From: Nonomuraea thailandensis
Lineage (GTDB): Bacteria; Actinomycetota; Actinomycetes; Streptosporangiales; Streptosporangiaceae
DNA length: 64,000 bases
Direction: 5' to 3'
Assembly: GCF_024172165.1 (NCBI RefSeq)
Contig: NZ_JAMZEB010000002.1
Location: 10,805,001-10,869,000, forward strand
Every line of letters begins with the position of its first letter. The first letter of the stretch is position 1. The notes beneath the pieces are model-generated. The model worked only from the letters and a program-made list of their open reading frames with translations, did not search any database and had not been told where the DNA came from. Of this stretch, positions 1 to 10,738 are shown in pieces. A program made the translations under genes and the position numbers.

Positions 1-2063
<2,063 letters not shown>

Positions 2064-2190
2064 AAGCATTGTGCTTGGTGTGTGCTGCGCTCTGTTACTC
2101 TTCGCCGGGTCCAGAGCTGCGCCGCATCAAGGTACTTCTTGCTCGCGTCCACTACGCAATTCTGAGACAGCAAACAGGCTGTTTCGCAGG

Positions 2191-2309
2191 GTTACGGCGG
2201 TTATGGCGGGAAGGAAACACCCGGTTACATTCCGAACCCGGAAGTTAAGCTTCTCTGCGCCGATGGTACTGCACTCGGGAGGGTGTGGGAGAGTAGGTCA
2301 CCGCCGGAC
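2191..2309 (+). rRNA. rrf: 5S ribosomal RNA
   Basis: A 119-base segment has the actinobacterial 5S pattern. The 5' end GTTACGGCGG pairs with the 3' end CCGCCGGAC, and the internal CCGAACCCGGAAGTTAAG is the conserved loop B/C segment. It follows 23S rRNA on the same strand and is followed at once by a strong terminator, so it closes the rRNA operon. Ends are set from the terminal helix and may be off by a base or two. Confidence 0.97.
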
Positions 2310-2323
2310 AATCTTTATGGGAA

Positions 2324-2361
2324 GGGCCCCGACCAGCACCGGTCGGGGCCCTTTCGTGTTT
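2324..2361 (+). terminator. Rho-independent terminator of the rRNA operon
   Basis: An 11-bp perfect stem (GGGCCCCGACC with GGTCGGGGCCC), a 6-base loop and the T-rich tail TTTCGTGTTT lie 14 bases after 5S rRNA. This is the expected end of the rrn transcript. Confidence 0.93.
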
Positions 2362-3114
2362 CTGGGGCTCTGCACTGGTCTCCCTGGGGCGGTACTGTCG
2401 GGCAGTCTCGCGGGGCGCCGGCGGAGCAACGGTCTTCCTTCTTGCTCGTGCTGGGAAGAGCGGTTGTGGGTCAAAGCCGAATGCTCTGGAGACGTTGCCG
2501 ACTGAGCATGCTGCTGTGGCTGTCCTGCAGCTGTCCGGCCTCCAGCCTGTCCGGGTTCGGTCTGTCCGGGGTTCGGTTGTCCCGGCTTCAGTCGTCCGGG
2601 CTTCAGCTGTCCGGCTCGGCTCGGTGTCCATGCGGGCGAGCGAAGCGGCGCAAGGCCTTTGTCGTTTGACCACGCGTGCCTGTGGGTCATCGCCGACAGA
2701 GGATCAGGAACTTACGGATCTCCACTTGCTTCGGCTTCATCCATGGGCCTGGTGCCCGGGAGAGCGGGTGAGGATGCTCTCGTCGGTTCGAGTAGACGCC
2801 TGCGCCATCAGTCCCTGACGTAGGTGAGCGGAAGTCGGCCGCCAGCCTCACCGGCCAAGCTTGTCTGCCAGCCTCTCGCGTGCGGGCGCTGCTCTCGGCC
2901 GCCTGCTGCTGTCGTACAGCCGTATCAGGCTCTTGGAGGGGAGGACGGCTTCCCTCGCTCCGTGCCTTCAGCGAGGGGGAGAGCTGGAGGCTCTCAGGCC
3001 TTCCTCCGGACGTGAGCGGCTTGAGTCGTCACCTGGATGCTGGATGCGATCGTTCAGCGGCTCGGACGCGGCAGGCCGGACAGGCGGCACACTTTGCCGG
3101 GCGGCTCTGTTCGG
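2362..3114. other. Gene-free stretch downstream of the rRNA operon
   Basis: About 750 bases contain only overlapping Arg/Pro/Ser-rich open frames with no ribosome binding site, no recognisable protein pattern and no consistent third-position bias. I see no gene, RNA or mobile element here. It holds the TGTCCGG repeat listed separately. Confidence 0.6.
2530..2625. repeat. Degenerate ~16-bp tandem repeat with TGTCCGG core
   Basis: Five to six diverged copies of a unit of about 14-17 bases share the core (C)TGTCCGG followed by GTTCGGT or CTTCAGT. They run from CTGTCCGG at 2531 to CTGTCCGG at 2607. No gene is associated with the array. Confidence 0.7.
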
Positions 3115-3879
3115 CTACACGTGCAGTGTGCCGGACAGGACGGTGACGGCTCGGCCGGTCAGGTGGACGCGGTCCCCCGCGTGGGTCACGTGGACGAGGC
3201 CGCCTCGGGGCGAGAGCTGAGCGCCCACGAGCGTGAGCCGGCCGAGGCGGGCCGACCAGTACGGGGACAGGGCGCAGTGGGCCGAACCCGTCACCGGGTC
3301 CTCGGGCACCCCGACCCTGGGGGCGAAGAAGCGGGAGACGAAGTCGGTTTCGGTGCCGGGCGCCGTGACGATGACGCCTCGGGCGTCCACGTCCGCCAGG
3401 GCGGCGATGTCGGGGGCCAGCGACCGTACCGTCTCCTCTGACTCCAGCTCGACCAGCAGGTCGAGCTCGCTTTTCCCGACCCGCACCGGAGTCACGCCGA
3501 GGGCTTTCTCCAGCCCGTCGGGAACGGTGGCGGGGGTCACGTCCTTGGCCGGGAAATCCATTGTGATCATGCCGTCGGGGCGACGATTCACGGTAAGCGT
3601 CCCGCTCGCGGTGTTGAATTCGAGCTGCCCGTCCGCCGCGCCGGTCGAATAGAGGACGTGGGCGGTGGCGAGCGTGGCATGGCCACACAGCGTGACCTCC
3701 ACGGCCGGAGTGAACCAGCGGAGGGAATCTCCGAGCAGGAAGGCGGTCTCGGAGAGGTTCATCTCGGTCGCTACGCTCTGCATCCATCGCTCAGTAACCG
3801 GAGTGTCCAACAGGCAGACGGCGGCGGGATTACCCTGGAAAGCTGAGTCGGTGAAGGCGTCGACCGTGAAGAGGCGCAT
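3115..3879 (-). CDS. PhzF family isomerase/epimerase
   Basis: The 254-residue product belongs to the PhzF / diaminopimelate-epimerase-fold family, cytoplasmic enzymes whose best-known member isomerises a phenazine precursor. Family marks are VDAFTDSAFQGNPAAVCLL at the N-terminus, the catalytic-type Glu44 in NLSETAFLL, GHATLATAHVLY near residue 67, and DPVTGSAHCALSPYW near the C-terminus. I start it at the ATG that gives MRLFTVDAF; a 13-residue upstream extension looks unlike the family. No phenazine genes surround it, so the substrate is unknown. The gene stands alone, transcribed away from the SepF-like gene. Confidence 0.9.
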   Translation of the reverse strand: MRLFTVDAFTDSAFQGNPAAVCLLDTPVTERWMQSVATEMNLSETAFLLGDSLRWFTPAVEVTLCGHATLATAHVLYSTGAADGQLEFNTASGTLTVNRRPDGMITMDFPAKDVTPATVPDGLEKALGVTPVRVGKSELDLLVELESEETVRSLAPDIAALADVDARGVIVTAPGTETDFVSRFFAPRVGVPEDPVTGSAHCALSPYWSARLGRLTLVGAQLSPRGGLVHVTHAGDRVHLTGRAVTVLSGTLHV

Positions 3880-4047
3880 GTGGCAGATGGTATACGGGGG
3901 TCGGATATCCAGCTGCAAGCAGGCTGCAAGCCGTACAAAATGGAATTAGGGCTGGGCGTGTCGCGTGGCGAATGCGGAATCGTCGGTTACCGTCCAATGT
4001 GTAGGGACGTGCCGATTACGGTGAGTTCCTGAGGAAAGGACAAGCCG

Positions 4048-4431
4048 ATGGGGGCAGTGCGCAAGGTGGTGAGCTACCTTGGCCTGAGCGGGGTCGATCA
4101 CTACGACGAGGGCTATGACGACGACGAGCAGTACGAGGACGAGTACGTCCCGGCCACGGAGCGGGCTGCCCGGCGGTGGCGCGCGAACGTGGACTCGTCG
4201 CGGATCGTTATGGTTCAGCCGCTCAAGTACAACGACGCACCGTTGATCGGCCAGCACTTCCGAGACGGTCAGACGGTGATCATGGACGTGACGGGCATGT
4301 CGATGCCAGAGGCGACGCGGATGGTGGACTTCGCCGCCGGGCTGGCCTTCGGCTGTGAGGGGCGGATCGAGCGCATCGCCGAGCGCGTCTTTCTCCTCGC
4401 CCCGGCTCACGTGGAGATCGAGACCACCTGA
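4048..4431 (+). CDS. SepF-like cell division protein
   Basis: The 127-residue product matches the SepF/YlmF family, which tethers FtsZ to the membrane. The N-terminal segment MGAVRKVVSYLGLSG resembles the amphipathic membrane helix. An acidic linker (about residues 18-35) follows, and then the SepF core from about residue 45, with VQPLKYNDAPLIGQHF, a VIMDVTGM strand and VDFAAGLAFGCEGRIERIAERVFLLAP. An AGGAAAGG ribosome binding site lies about 8 bases before the ATG. It is not beside ftsZ or other dcw genes, so it is probably one of the extra SepF-like (Sfl) paralogues that actinomycetes carry besides the dcw-linked copy. It is a single-gene unit closed by a hairpin. Confidence 0.92.
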   Translation: MGAVRKVVSYLGLSGVDHYDEGYDDDEQYEDEYVPATERAARRWRANVDSSRIVMVQPLKYNDAPLIGQHFRDGQTVIMDVTGMSMPEATRMVDFAAGLAFGCEGRIERIAERVFLLAPAHVEIETT

Positions 4432-4453
4432 GCACATAGTACGAGCTGACCAT

Positions 4454-4485
4454 GAGGAACCTGCCCCGACCCGGGCGGGTTCCTC
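4454..4485 (+). terminator. Terminator-like hairpin after the SepF-like gene
   Basis: GAGGAACC pairs with GGTTCCTC around a GC-rich loop that can extend the stem. It starts 23 bases after the stop codon. The tail is short (ATCGCGTTTG). Confidence 0.75.
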
Positions 4486-4555
4486 ATCGCGTTTGTGCCC
4501 CTTGTGCCCCTTGTCTCAAGGGGCGGGGCCGCGAGGTAGCGGCGATCCGATCAGG

Positions 4556-5040
4556 TTGGCTTGTCAGGCGGCGGCCTGCTCAGGGTGCGTCTGTGAGGGT
4601 GACGGTCCGTAGGGCGGGCTTGCGAGGTGGCGGTCTGCTCAGGACCGGCCTGCGCGATGGCGCTTCGGTCAGGGACTCGCGAGGTGGTGGAGCTGGGCGG
4701 CTTCCCTCGGAGCGGGCAGCCCCGGAGCGGGCGTTGGGGCCGTCCGATGCGGACGACGCCGGGCATCGATGCTGCACGCTGCGCACCGATGCTGCACGCT
4801 GCGCAGCGATGTGGCAAGCCAGCCTGCCGCCCCGGCCCCGCACGTCTGCCTGGGGGCGCGTCCTGATGGTGGGCGGCGACCGTGGCGCGGGGCCCGTGGC
4901 GCGTGCCCGTGACGCGTAGACCGTGCGGGCCCGTCACGTGCGGGTGCGGCGCTTGGCCGAGCAGCCGAGCAGCCCAGCAGCCCAGCAGCGCGGCAGCCGA
5001 GCAGCGGAGGTGTCGAGCAGCGGAGGTGTCGAGCGGAGTG
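4556..5040. repeat. Gene-free stretch of several short tandem repeats
   Basis: The 560 bases between the SepF-like gene and the next gene contain no credible coding frame. They are a patchwork of short diverged repeats. Two copies of a ~60-bp block with GGCGG(C/T)CTGCTCAGG lie near 4570 and 4630. A 20-bp unit CCGATGCTGCACGCTGCGCA occurs about 2.5 times at 4765-4815. CCCGTGGCGCGT-type units lie near 4880-4940. GAGCAGCC/GGAGGTGTC units fill 4958-5037. The array stops just before the stop codon of the leftward gene. Confidence 0.7.
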
Positions 5041-5047
5041 GGTGGGG

Positions 5048-6400
5048 TCAGTGGGCGGCGCGGGGGCCGCGGCGGATGAGGCGGGTCAGTTCGGCCGCGT
5101 CCTCCGTGGCCTGGATCGCCCGGGCGTCCGCCTCGTGGGCGTACGCGTGCAGCGCCCAGACCGCCCCCTCCGCCAGCTCCTTCAGCTCGTTCACCTGGCC
5201 CGCGACGTACCGGGCGTCGGCCTCGACGAGCTTGCGGCGCTGCCAGAGCTGCCAGCCGGCGAGGCCGATCATGGCGACCGCGGCCGCGGCGAGCAGATGG
5301 GGGCCGAGTGCGGCGCCGACGAGGCAGGCGACGCCCGCGACGATCAGCACCAGGGCGGCCCAGGGCCGGCCGCGCGGGACCATGCCCTCCGCGAGGATCG
5401 ACTCCTCGGCGGCGGCGAGCGAGGCCTGGTCGGGGCCCTCGGGGCGCAGGTGGATGCGGTGGCCGAGCAGCGGGACCGTGAGCGTGGCGGGGGGTTCGAG
5501 GCGGCTGTCGGCCTCGAGCTCCTCGGCCACGCCGCGCAGGATGGGCGCGGCCACGTGCAGGGCGATGGCCGCCAGGTGCGGGTCGGCGCCGGGGCGCAGG
5601 TCGTCCAGCAGGTACGTGCTGAGCGAGGCCATCGGCCCGGCGGGGCCGCCCTGGCCGATCAGGGTGCGCAGGACGGCGAGCGGCTCGTCCTCGGCCCAGG
5701 TCGCGGCCGGGGCGGCGGGGCTGTTGTCGAGCGGGGCGGCGGAGTCGTGCTCGGACTGCCGTGCCGAGGTGATCTCCGCGCACCGCCCGCGCAGCCGGGC
5801 CAGCCGGGCGGCGGCCACGGCGGGCCGGGCCAGCTCGGGGATCTCGGCCATCTCCGGGAAGTCGGCCAGCGACGGCGGCACGACGACGGAGGGCTCGCCG
5901 GGCACGAGTGCCTGCACCCACTGCTGCGGGTCGGCGTGCTCCTGGACGGCCAGCGCGTCGAGCTTGCGCAGCACGAAGATCTTGCCGGCGGGCCCGTACG
6001 CGCCCCTGGCGGCGGCCAGCCACAGCGAGCGCTGGCCGTGGGAGACGGGGCGGTCGAGCGACAGCTCGCCGAACGCGGTGCCCAGCCAGGACGCATGGAT
6101 GCGGCTGCCCTGCCCGGACACCGCCAGCGCCAGGCAGAGGAAGAGCGCGGTCTGTTGCTGGTCGCGGCCGGCGGCCCGGCTCAGCGGCTCCAGCGGGTCG
6201 TCGCCCGCCAGGATGGCGACCAGCGCTTCGAGGGCCGGGGGCAACCAGTAGCCCGGTACGTCGCGAAAGCTCGGTGCGGCCGGAGGCGCGGTGCCCTTGG
6301 CGGCGAGGTGCGCCAGCAGCGCCTCGGCGTAGCGATGCAATTCGGTCGCTGCTGGGGGGCTCGCAGTCAGGTCCGTGCTCAAGGCAGAGAACTCCCCCAT
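5048..6400 (-). CDS. Hypothetical protein with two C-terminal membrane segments
   Basis: I do not recognise this 450-residue protein. The first ~340 residues are Ala/Leu-rich and probably helical and soluble, with no signal peptide. Two adjacent hydrophobic segments follow at about residues 344-386 (ALVLIVAGVACLVGAALGPHLL and LAAAAVAMIGLAGWQLW). A charged helical tail (RRKLVEADARYVAGQ...) suggests a membrane-anchored protein with cytoplasmic domains. The ATG at 6400 gives MGEFSALSTDL. Codon use is typical of the window. It is transcribed in the same direction as argS and ctpE, but a hairpin separates it from argS. Confidence 0.8.
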   Translation of the reverse strand: MGEFSALSTDLTASPPAATELHRYAEALLAHLAAKGTAPPAAPSFRDVPGYWLPPALEALVAILAGDDPLEPLSRAAGRDQQQTALFLCLALAVSGQGSRIHASWLGTAFGELSLDRPVSHGQRSLWLAAARGAYGPAGKIFVLRKLDALAVQEHADPQQWVQALVPGEPSVVVPPSLADFPEMAEIPELARPAVAAARLARLRGRCAEITSARQSEHDSAAPLDNSPAAPAATWAEDEPLAVLRTLIGQGGPAGPMASLSTYLLDDLRPGADPHLAAIALHVAAPILRGVAEELEADSRLEPPATLTVPLLGHRIHLRPEGPDQASLAAAEESILAEGMVPRGRPWAALVLIVAGVACLVGAALGPHLLAAAAVAMIGLAGWQLWQRRKLVEADARYVAGQVNELKELAEGAVWALHAYAHEADARAIQATEDAAELTRLIRRGPRAAH

Positions 6401-6439
6401 TTCGGCCTCAGTTCATGACCGCGTAAAGCCTAGCCGTTA

Positions 6440-6468
6440 GGGCGCGCCAACCCGGTGGAGGCGCGCCC
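6440..6468 (-). terminator. Hairpin downstream of argS
   Basis: A perfect 9-bp inverted repeat (GGGCGCGCC / GGCGCGCCC, 11-base loop) lies 35 bases beyond the argS stop codon. It lacks a T-run, as many actinobacterial terminators do. Confidence 0.5.
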
Positions 6469-6502
6469 ACGACGGAACGGGAGACTTTGAGCCAACTGCC
6501 TG

Positions 6503-8254
6503 TTACATGCGCTCGGGGACAGGGACGCCCAGAAGGTCGAGCCCCGTCTCCAGCACCCGCAACGTCAGCGCGCACAGGGCCAGCCGGGAGGCGCGGATGG
6601 CGGGATCGGCCTCCTTGAGCACCGGGCACTGCTCGAAGAAGTCGGTGAAGGCGGAAGCGGTGGCGTAGAGGTAGGCGCACAGCCGGTGCGGCTCGCTCGT
6701 CGCCGTCGCGTGCTCCACCACGGCGCCGAAGCCGAGCAGTTGCAGGGCCAGGGCCCGCTCGGCCGGCGCGCCGATGACGATGGGCTCGGTCGCCGTGGCG
6801 CGGTCGATTCCGCCCCTGCGGAAGATGGAGCGGATGCGGGCCTGGGCGTACTGCAGGTAGGGGCCGGTGTTGCCGGTGAAGGCCACCATGCGGTCGAGGT
6901 CGAAGACGTATTCGCTCTCGTGGCTGACCGACAGATCCGCATATTTCACCGCGGCCATGCCGACGGCGTGCGCGATCTCGGCCCGCGTCTCGTCGCCGTA
7001 CTCCCTGTCGGCGGTGGGGGCGGCGGCCTCCCGCTCGGCGATCAGCGCGGCGGCCCGATCGATGGCCGACTGCAGCAGGTCCATCAGCTTGACGGACTCG
7101 CCGGAGCGGGTCTTGAAGCGGCGGCCGTCCTTGCCCAGCATCATGCCGATGCGCACGTGCTCGGCCGAGGCGCTCTCGGGCAGCCAGCCCGCCTGCCGCG
7201 CCGCGGCGAACACCATCTGGAAGTGCAGCGCCTGCTCGTTGCCCACCACGTAGAGCATGCGGTCGGCCTTGAGGTCGTGGACGCGGTAGCGGATGGCCGC
7301 CAGGTCGGTGGTGGCGTAGCCGTAACCGCCGTCGCTCTTCCTGATGATGAGCGGCAGCGGCTTGTCGTCGGAGCCGGTGAAGCCGGGCGGGAACACGCAC
7401 AGCGCGCCCTCGCTGATCACGGCCGTGCCCGCGGCCTCCAGGTCGTCGCAGGTCTTCTGGAGCATGGGGTTGTACATGCTCTCGCCGGCGATGTCGGCGT
7501 CGGTGAGCGTGACGCCGAGCAGGTCGTAGACCTTGTTGAAGAAGCGCACGGTGGCGTCCATGAAGACGTGCCAGAGCCGCAGCGTGTCGGGGTCGCCCGA
7601 CTGCAGGGTGCTGACCCGCGCCCGCGCGCGCGTCTTGAACGCCTCGTCGGCGTCGAACTTGGCCCGCGCCGCCTGGTAGAACTCGGTGCCCTGGCCGGCT
7701 TTGAGCTGCTCGACCGCGGCCTGCTCGCCGATGTCGAGCAGGTGCTCGATGAGCATGCCGAACGGGGTGCCCCAGTCGCCCAGGTGGTTCTGCCTGATGA
7801 CCTTGTTGCCGAGGTGCTCGTGCAGCCGGGCCAGCGAGTCACCCACGATCGTGGTGCGCAGGTGGCCGACGTGCATCTCCTTGGCCGCGTTGGGCGCGGA
7901 GTAGTCGATCACGACGGTCTGCGACGGCGTGATCGTGCCGACGCCGAGGCGCGGGTCGGCCAGCATCTGCCGGGCCTCGGACTCGATCCACGCGTCGCCG
8001 AGCGTGATGTTGAGGAAGCCCGGGCCGCTGACCTCGATCGTGCCGGGGAAGTCGGACAACTCCGCAGCGATCGCGTCGGCGACCTCCCGCGGGGACCGTC
8101 GCAGGCGCTTGGCCAGGCTCATCGCGACGTTCGCCTGGAAGTCGGCGAACTGGGAGGGCCGGATCAGCGGATCTGCGTCGGCGTGCTCCGGACCGAACGC
8201 GCGAGCCAGCGCCTGCTGGACGCGCTCGGTGAGCACAATCTGCGGGTCGGTCAT
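6503..8254 (-). CDS. argS: Arginyl-tRNA synthetase
   Basis: This class I aminoacyl-tRNA synthetase (583 residues) charges tRNA-Arg in the cytoplasm. The N-terminal Add1-type domain includes SGPGFLNITL. The HIGH-type signature is HVGH (residues 128-131) in VDYSAPNAAKEMHVGHLRTT-like context (here VIDYSAPNAAKEM). GMMLGKDGRRFKTRSG occupies the KMSK loop position, which is degenerate in most ArgRS. The C-terminal anticodon-binding domain ends CALTLRVLETGLDLLGVPVPERM, a typical ArgRS terminus. Its ATG overlaps the stop of the upstream ATPase gene by 4 bases (ATGA), so the two are probably co-transcribed and translationally coupled. Confidence 0.97.
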   Translation of the reverse strand: MTDPQIVLTERVQQALARAFGPEHADADPLIRPSQFADFQANVAMSLAKRLRRSPREVADAIAAELSDFPGTIEVSGPGFLNITLGDAWIESEARQMLADPRLGVGTITPSQTVVIDYSAPNAAKEMHVGHLRTTIVGDSLARLHEHLGNKVIRQNHLGDWGTPFGMLIEHLLDIGEQAAVEQLKAGQGTEFYQAARAKFDADEAFKTRARARVSTLQSGDPDTLRLWHVFMDATVRFFNKVYDLLGVTLTDADIAGESMYNPMLQKTCDDLEAAGTAVISEGALCVFPPGFTGSDDKPLPLIIRKSDGGYGYATTDLAAIRYRVHDLKADRMLYVVGNEQALHFQMVFAAARQAGWLPESASAEHVRIGMMLGKDGRRFKTRSGESVKLMDLLQSAIDRAAALIAEREAAAPTADREYGDETRAEIAHAVGMAAVKYADLSVSHESEYVFDLDRMVAFTGNTGPYLQYAQARIRSIFRRGGIDRATATEPIVIGAPAERALALQLLGFGAVVEHATATSEPHRLCAYLYATASAFTDFFEQCPVLKEADPAIRASRLALCALTLRVLETGLDLLGVPVPERM

Positions 8255-10665
8255 GGTCTAAGGGTACCGGCGAGCTTGACCGCCACGCTTGTCATCAGGG
8301 CCGCCACGAGCGAGACGCCGACGGCGGTCAGGTCGTTGCCGAGGTCGCCGGGTTCGAGCGCGAAGAACTCCCTGACGAACGGCAGCGCCAGACCGGCCGC
8401 GAACAGCACCGCCATGGCCCCGACCAGCACCACCCGCCACCAGTTGAGCGGCCTGGCGATGAGCACGAGCACCCACCAGGTGGTGAGGAAGAGCGTGATC
8501 ACGGCGGCCGTCTGGTCCTCCAGGAGGGTGGAGGTGCCGCTGTGCGCGGCCCAGAACGACACCAGCACCGCCACCGCGCACAACACCCCCGCCGGTACGG
8601 CGAAGCGCAGCACCCGCGGCACGAAGCCGGGCTCGGAGCGCTCCAGCGTGGGCGCCAGCGCCAGGAAGAACGCCGGGATGCCGATGACCAGCGCGTTGGT
8701 CAGCGTCGAGTGGCGCGGCGCGAACGGGAACTCCATCCCCGCCAGCCCGACCGTCAGCGAGAGCACGATCGCGTAGAACGTCTTGGTGAGGAACAGGTTG
8801 GAGACCCGTTCGATGTTGGCCAGCACCCGCCGGCCCTCGCCCACGACGTGCGGCAGCGTGGCGAATCTGTCGTCGAGCAGCACCACCTGGGCGACGGCCT
8901 TGGTGGCGGGGCTGCCCGCTCCCATCGCGATGCCCAGGTCGGCGTCCTTGAGTGCGAGCACGTCGTTGACGCCGTCGCCGGTCATGGCCACGGTGTGGCC
9001 GCGGGCCTTCAGGGCGGCCACGAACTCGCGCTTCTGCTGCGGGCTGACGCGGCCGAAGACGGTGTGGGTGTCCAGCAGCTCGCCGAGCTTGGCCGGGTCG
9101 TCGTGCGGGAGGGTGCGCGCGTCGATCGACCGCTCGCCGCCGGGGATGCCGAGGCCGGTCGCGATGGCGGAGACGGCCAGCGGGTTGTCGCCGGAGATGA
9201 TCTTCAGGGTGACGCCCTGCTCGGCGAAGTACCCGAGGGTCTCGCGGGCGTCGGGCCTGATGCGCTGTTCGAGCGTGATGAGCGCGACGGGCTCCACCGC
9301 CGCCTCGCCGCGCTCGGTGCCGGCCAGCGACGCGGTACGGCACAGTGCCAGCACGCGCGTGCCGGTGGCGGCCAGCTCGGTGGCCCTGTCGAGGCAGGCG
9401 CCGCCGCGCAGCAGCACGTCCGGCGCGCCCAGCACCCAGGCGCCGTGCTCGCCGAAGTCGGCCCCGCTCCACTTGCGCGCCGAGGAGAACGGCACGGTCG
9501 AGCGGGCGGTCCACCCGCGGGGGGCGGCGGGGTAGCGGGCCCTGATGGCCTCGGCGGTGGCGTTCGGGTGCTCGTCGAGGTTGGCGAGCGCGGCCAGGGC
9601 CTCGTCGGCCGGCCGGCGGTCGACCGGCACTGCTCGGGCCGCGTGGGCCGTGTGGTCGCCCGGCTCTGTGTGGGCCGCGCGGTCGCCCGGCTGTGCCTGC
9701 GTCGTCCGGGCCGTGCCGTCGCCGACGGGCAGCACCTCGCCGAGGTCCATCCCGCCCGCGGTGAGCGTGCCCGTCTTGTCCAGGCAGAGCACGTCCACCC
9801 TGGCCAGGCCCTCGATCGCGGGCAGCTCCTGGACCAGGCACTGGCGCCGGCCCAGGCGGACGACGCCGACGGCGAACGCGATGGAGGTCATCAGCACCAG
9901 GCCCTCGGGGATCATGGTGACGATGCCCGCGACGGCGCCGGTGACGGCGGTGCGCAGGTCGGCGGAGTTGTGCAGCTGGCTGTAGATGAGCAGGGCGCCG
10001 ATCGGGATGACCAGCCAGGTGATGTACTTGATGAAGTTCGCCACGCCCGCGCGCAGCTCGGAGTGGGCCAGGTGGAACTTGCTGGCCTCCTCGGCCAGCT
10101 TCGCCGCGTACGCGTCGGTGCCGACCCGCGTGGAGACGAACGCGCCGGAGCCGGCCACCGCGAAGCTGCCCGACAGCACCTGGTCGCCGGGCTGCTTGTG
10201 CACGGCGTCGGCCTCGCCGGTGAGCAGCGACTCGTCGATCTCCAGGCCGTCGGAGCGCACGACCTCGCCGTCCACGAGGAGGCGGTCGCCGGGGCCGAGC
10301 AGGATCAGGTCGCCGAGGACCACGTCACGGGGGTGGATCTCGCGTTCCGCGCCGTCGCGGCGCACGCGTACGGGAGCCTCGTTGATCACCGCCAGCCGGT
10401 CGAGCGTGCGCTTGGCCCGCAGCTCCTGGATGATGCCGATCAGCGCGTTGGCCACGATGACCAGCCCGAACAGGCTGTCCTGCCACTCGCCGAAGATCAG
10501 GATCAGCGCCCAGAGCACGCCGATGACCAGGTTGAACAGGGTGAACACGTTCGCCCTGAGGATCGCGCTCAGGGAGCGGCTGGACCGGCGCGGGATGTGG
10601 TTCGCCTTCGCGCTCGCCACCTGCTCAGAGGTGAGCCCATGTGCCACCGAGATGAGCCCGTCCAC
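8251..10665 (-). CDS. ctpE: CtpE-type cation-transporting P-type ATPase
   Basis: The 804-residue P-type ATPase resembles mycobacterial CtpE, a probable calcium importer, along its whole length. Visible marks are the actuator loop SLLTGEAD (146-153), the PEGL motif in the membrane (253-256), the phosphorylated Asp296 in CLDKTGTLT and the hinge MTGDGVNDVLALKDADLG. RANVFTLFNLVIGVL at the N-terminus and GRRVLANIERVSNLFLTKT are also CtpE-like. An Ala/His-rich insertion (about residues 316-345, containing AAHTEPGDHTAHAA) interrupts the start of the nucleotide domain. Ion specificity is inferred from the family only. The stop codon overlaps the argS start. Confidence 0.93.
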   Translation of the reverse strand: MDGLISVAHGLTSEQVASAKANHIPRRSSRSLSAILRANVFTLFNLVIGVLWALILIFGEWQDSLFGLVIVANALIGIIQELRAKRTLDRLAVINEAPVRVRRDGAEREIHPRDVVLGDLILLGPGDRLLVDGEVVRSDGLEIDESLLTGEADAVHKQPGDQVLSGSFAVAGSGAFVSTRVGTDAYAAKLAEEASKFHLAHSELRAGVANFIKYITWLVIPIGALLIYSQLHNSADLRTAVTGAVAGIVTMIPEGLVLMTSIAFAVGVVRLGRRQCLVQELPAIEGLARVDVLCLDKTGTLTAGGMDLGEVLPVGDGTARTTQAQPGDRAAHTEPGDHTAHAARAVPVDRRPADEALAALANLDEHPNATAEAIRARYPAAPRGWTARSTVPFSSARKWSGADFGEHGAWVLGAPDVLLRGGACLDRATELAATGTRVLALCRTASLAGTERGEAAVEPVALITLEQRIRPDARETLGYFAEQGVTLKIISGDNPLAVSAIATGLGIPGGERSIDARTLPHDDPAKLGELLDTHTVFGRVSPQQKREFVAALKARGHTVAMTGDGVNDVLALKDADLGIAMGAGSPATKAVAQVVLLDDRFATLPHVVGEGRRVLANIERVSNLFLTKTFYAIVLSLTVGLAGMEFPFAPRHSTLTNALVIGIPAFFLALAPTLERSEPGFVPRVLRFAVPAGVLCAVAVLVSFWAAHSGTSTLLEDQTAAVITLFLTTWWVLVLIARPLNWWRVVLVGAMAVLFAAGLALPFVREFFALEPGDLGNDLTAVGVSLVAALMTSVAVKLAGTLRP

Positions 10666-10738
10666 ATAAGCCCCCGTTTCTGTGGATCGGTCTCACACCC
10701 TAAGGGTTCGCCTGGCTCCGGGGGAGTGACTTGGGCCC

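Noticed and set aside
3115-3879. PhzF homologue considered as evidence of a phenazine cluster
   Set aside because: No other phenazine genes are present; solitary PhzF-like proteins are common.
4551-6023. 490-codon leftward frame
   Set aside because: Arg/Ala/Pro-rich shadow of the 450-residue protein gene and the repeat patch; no family pattern.
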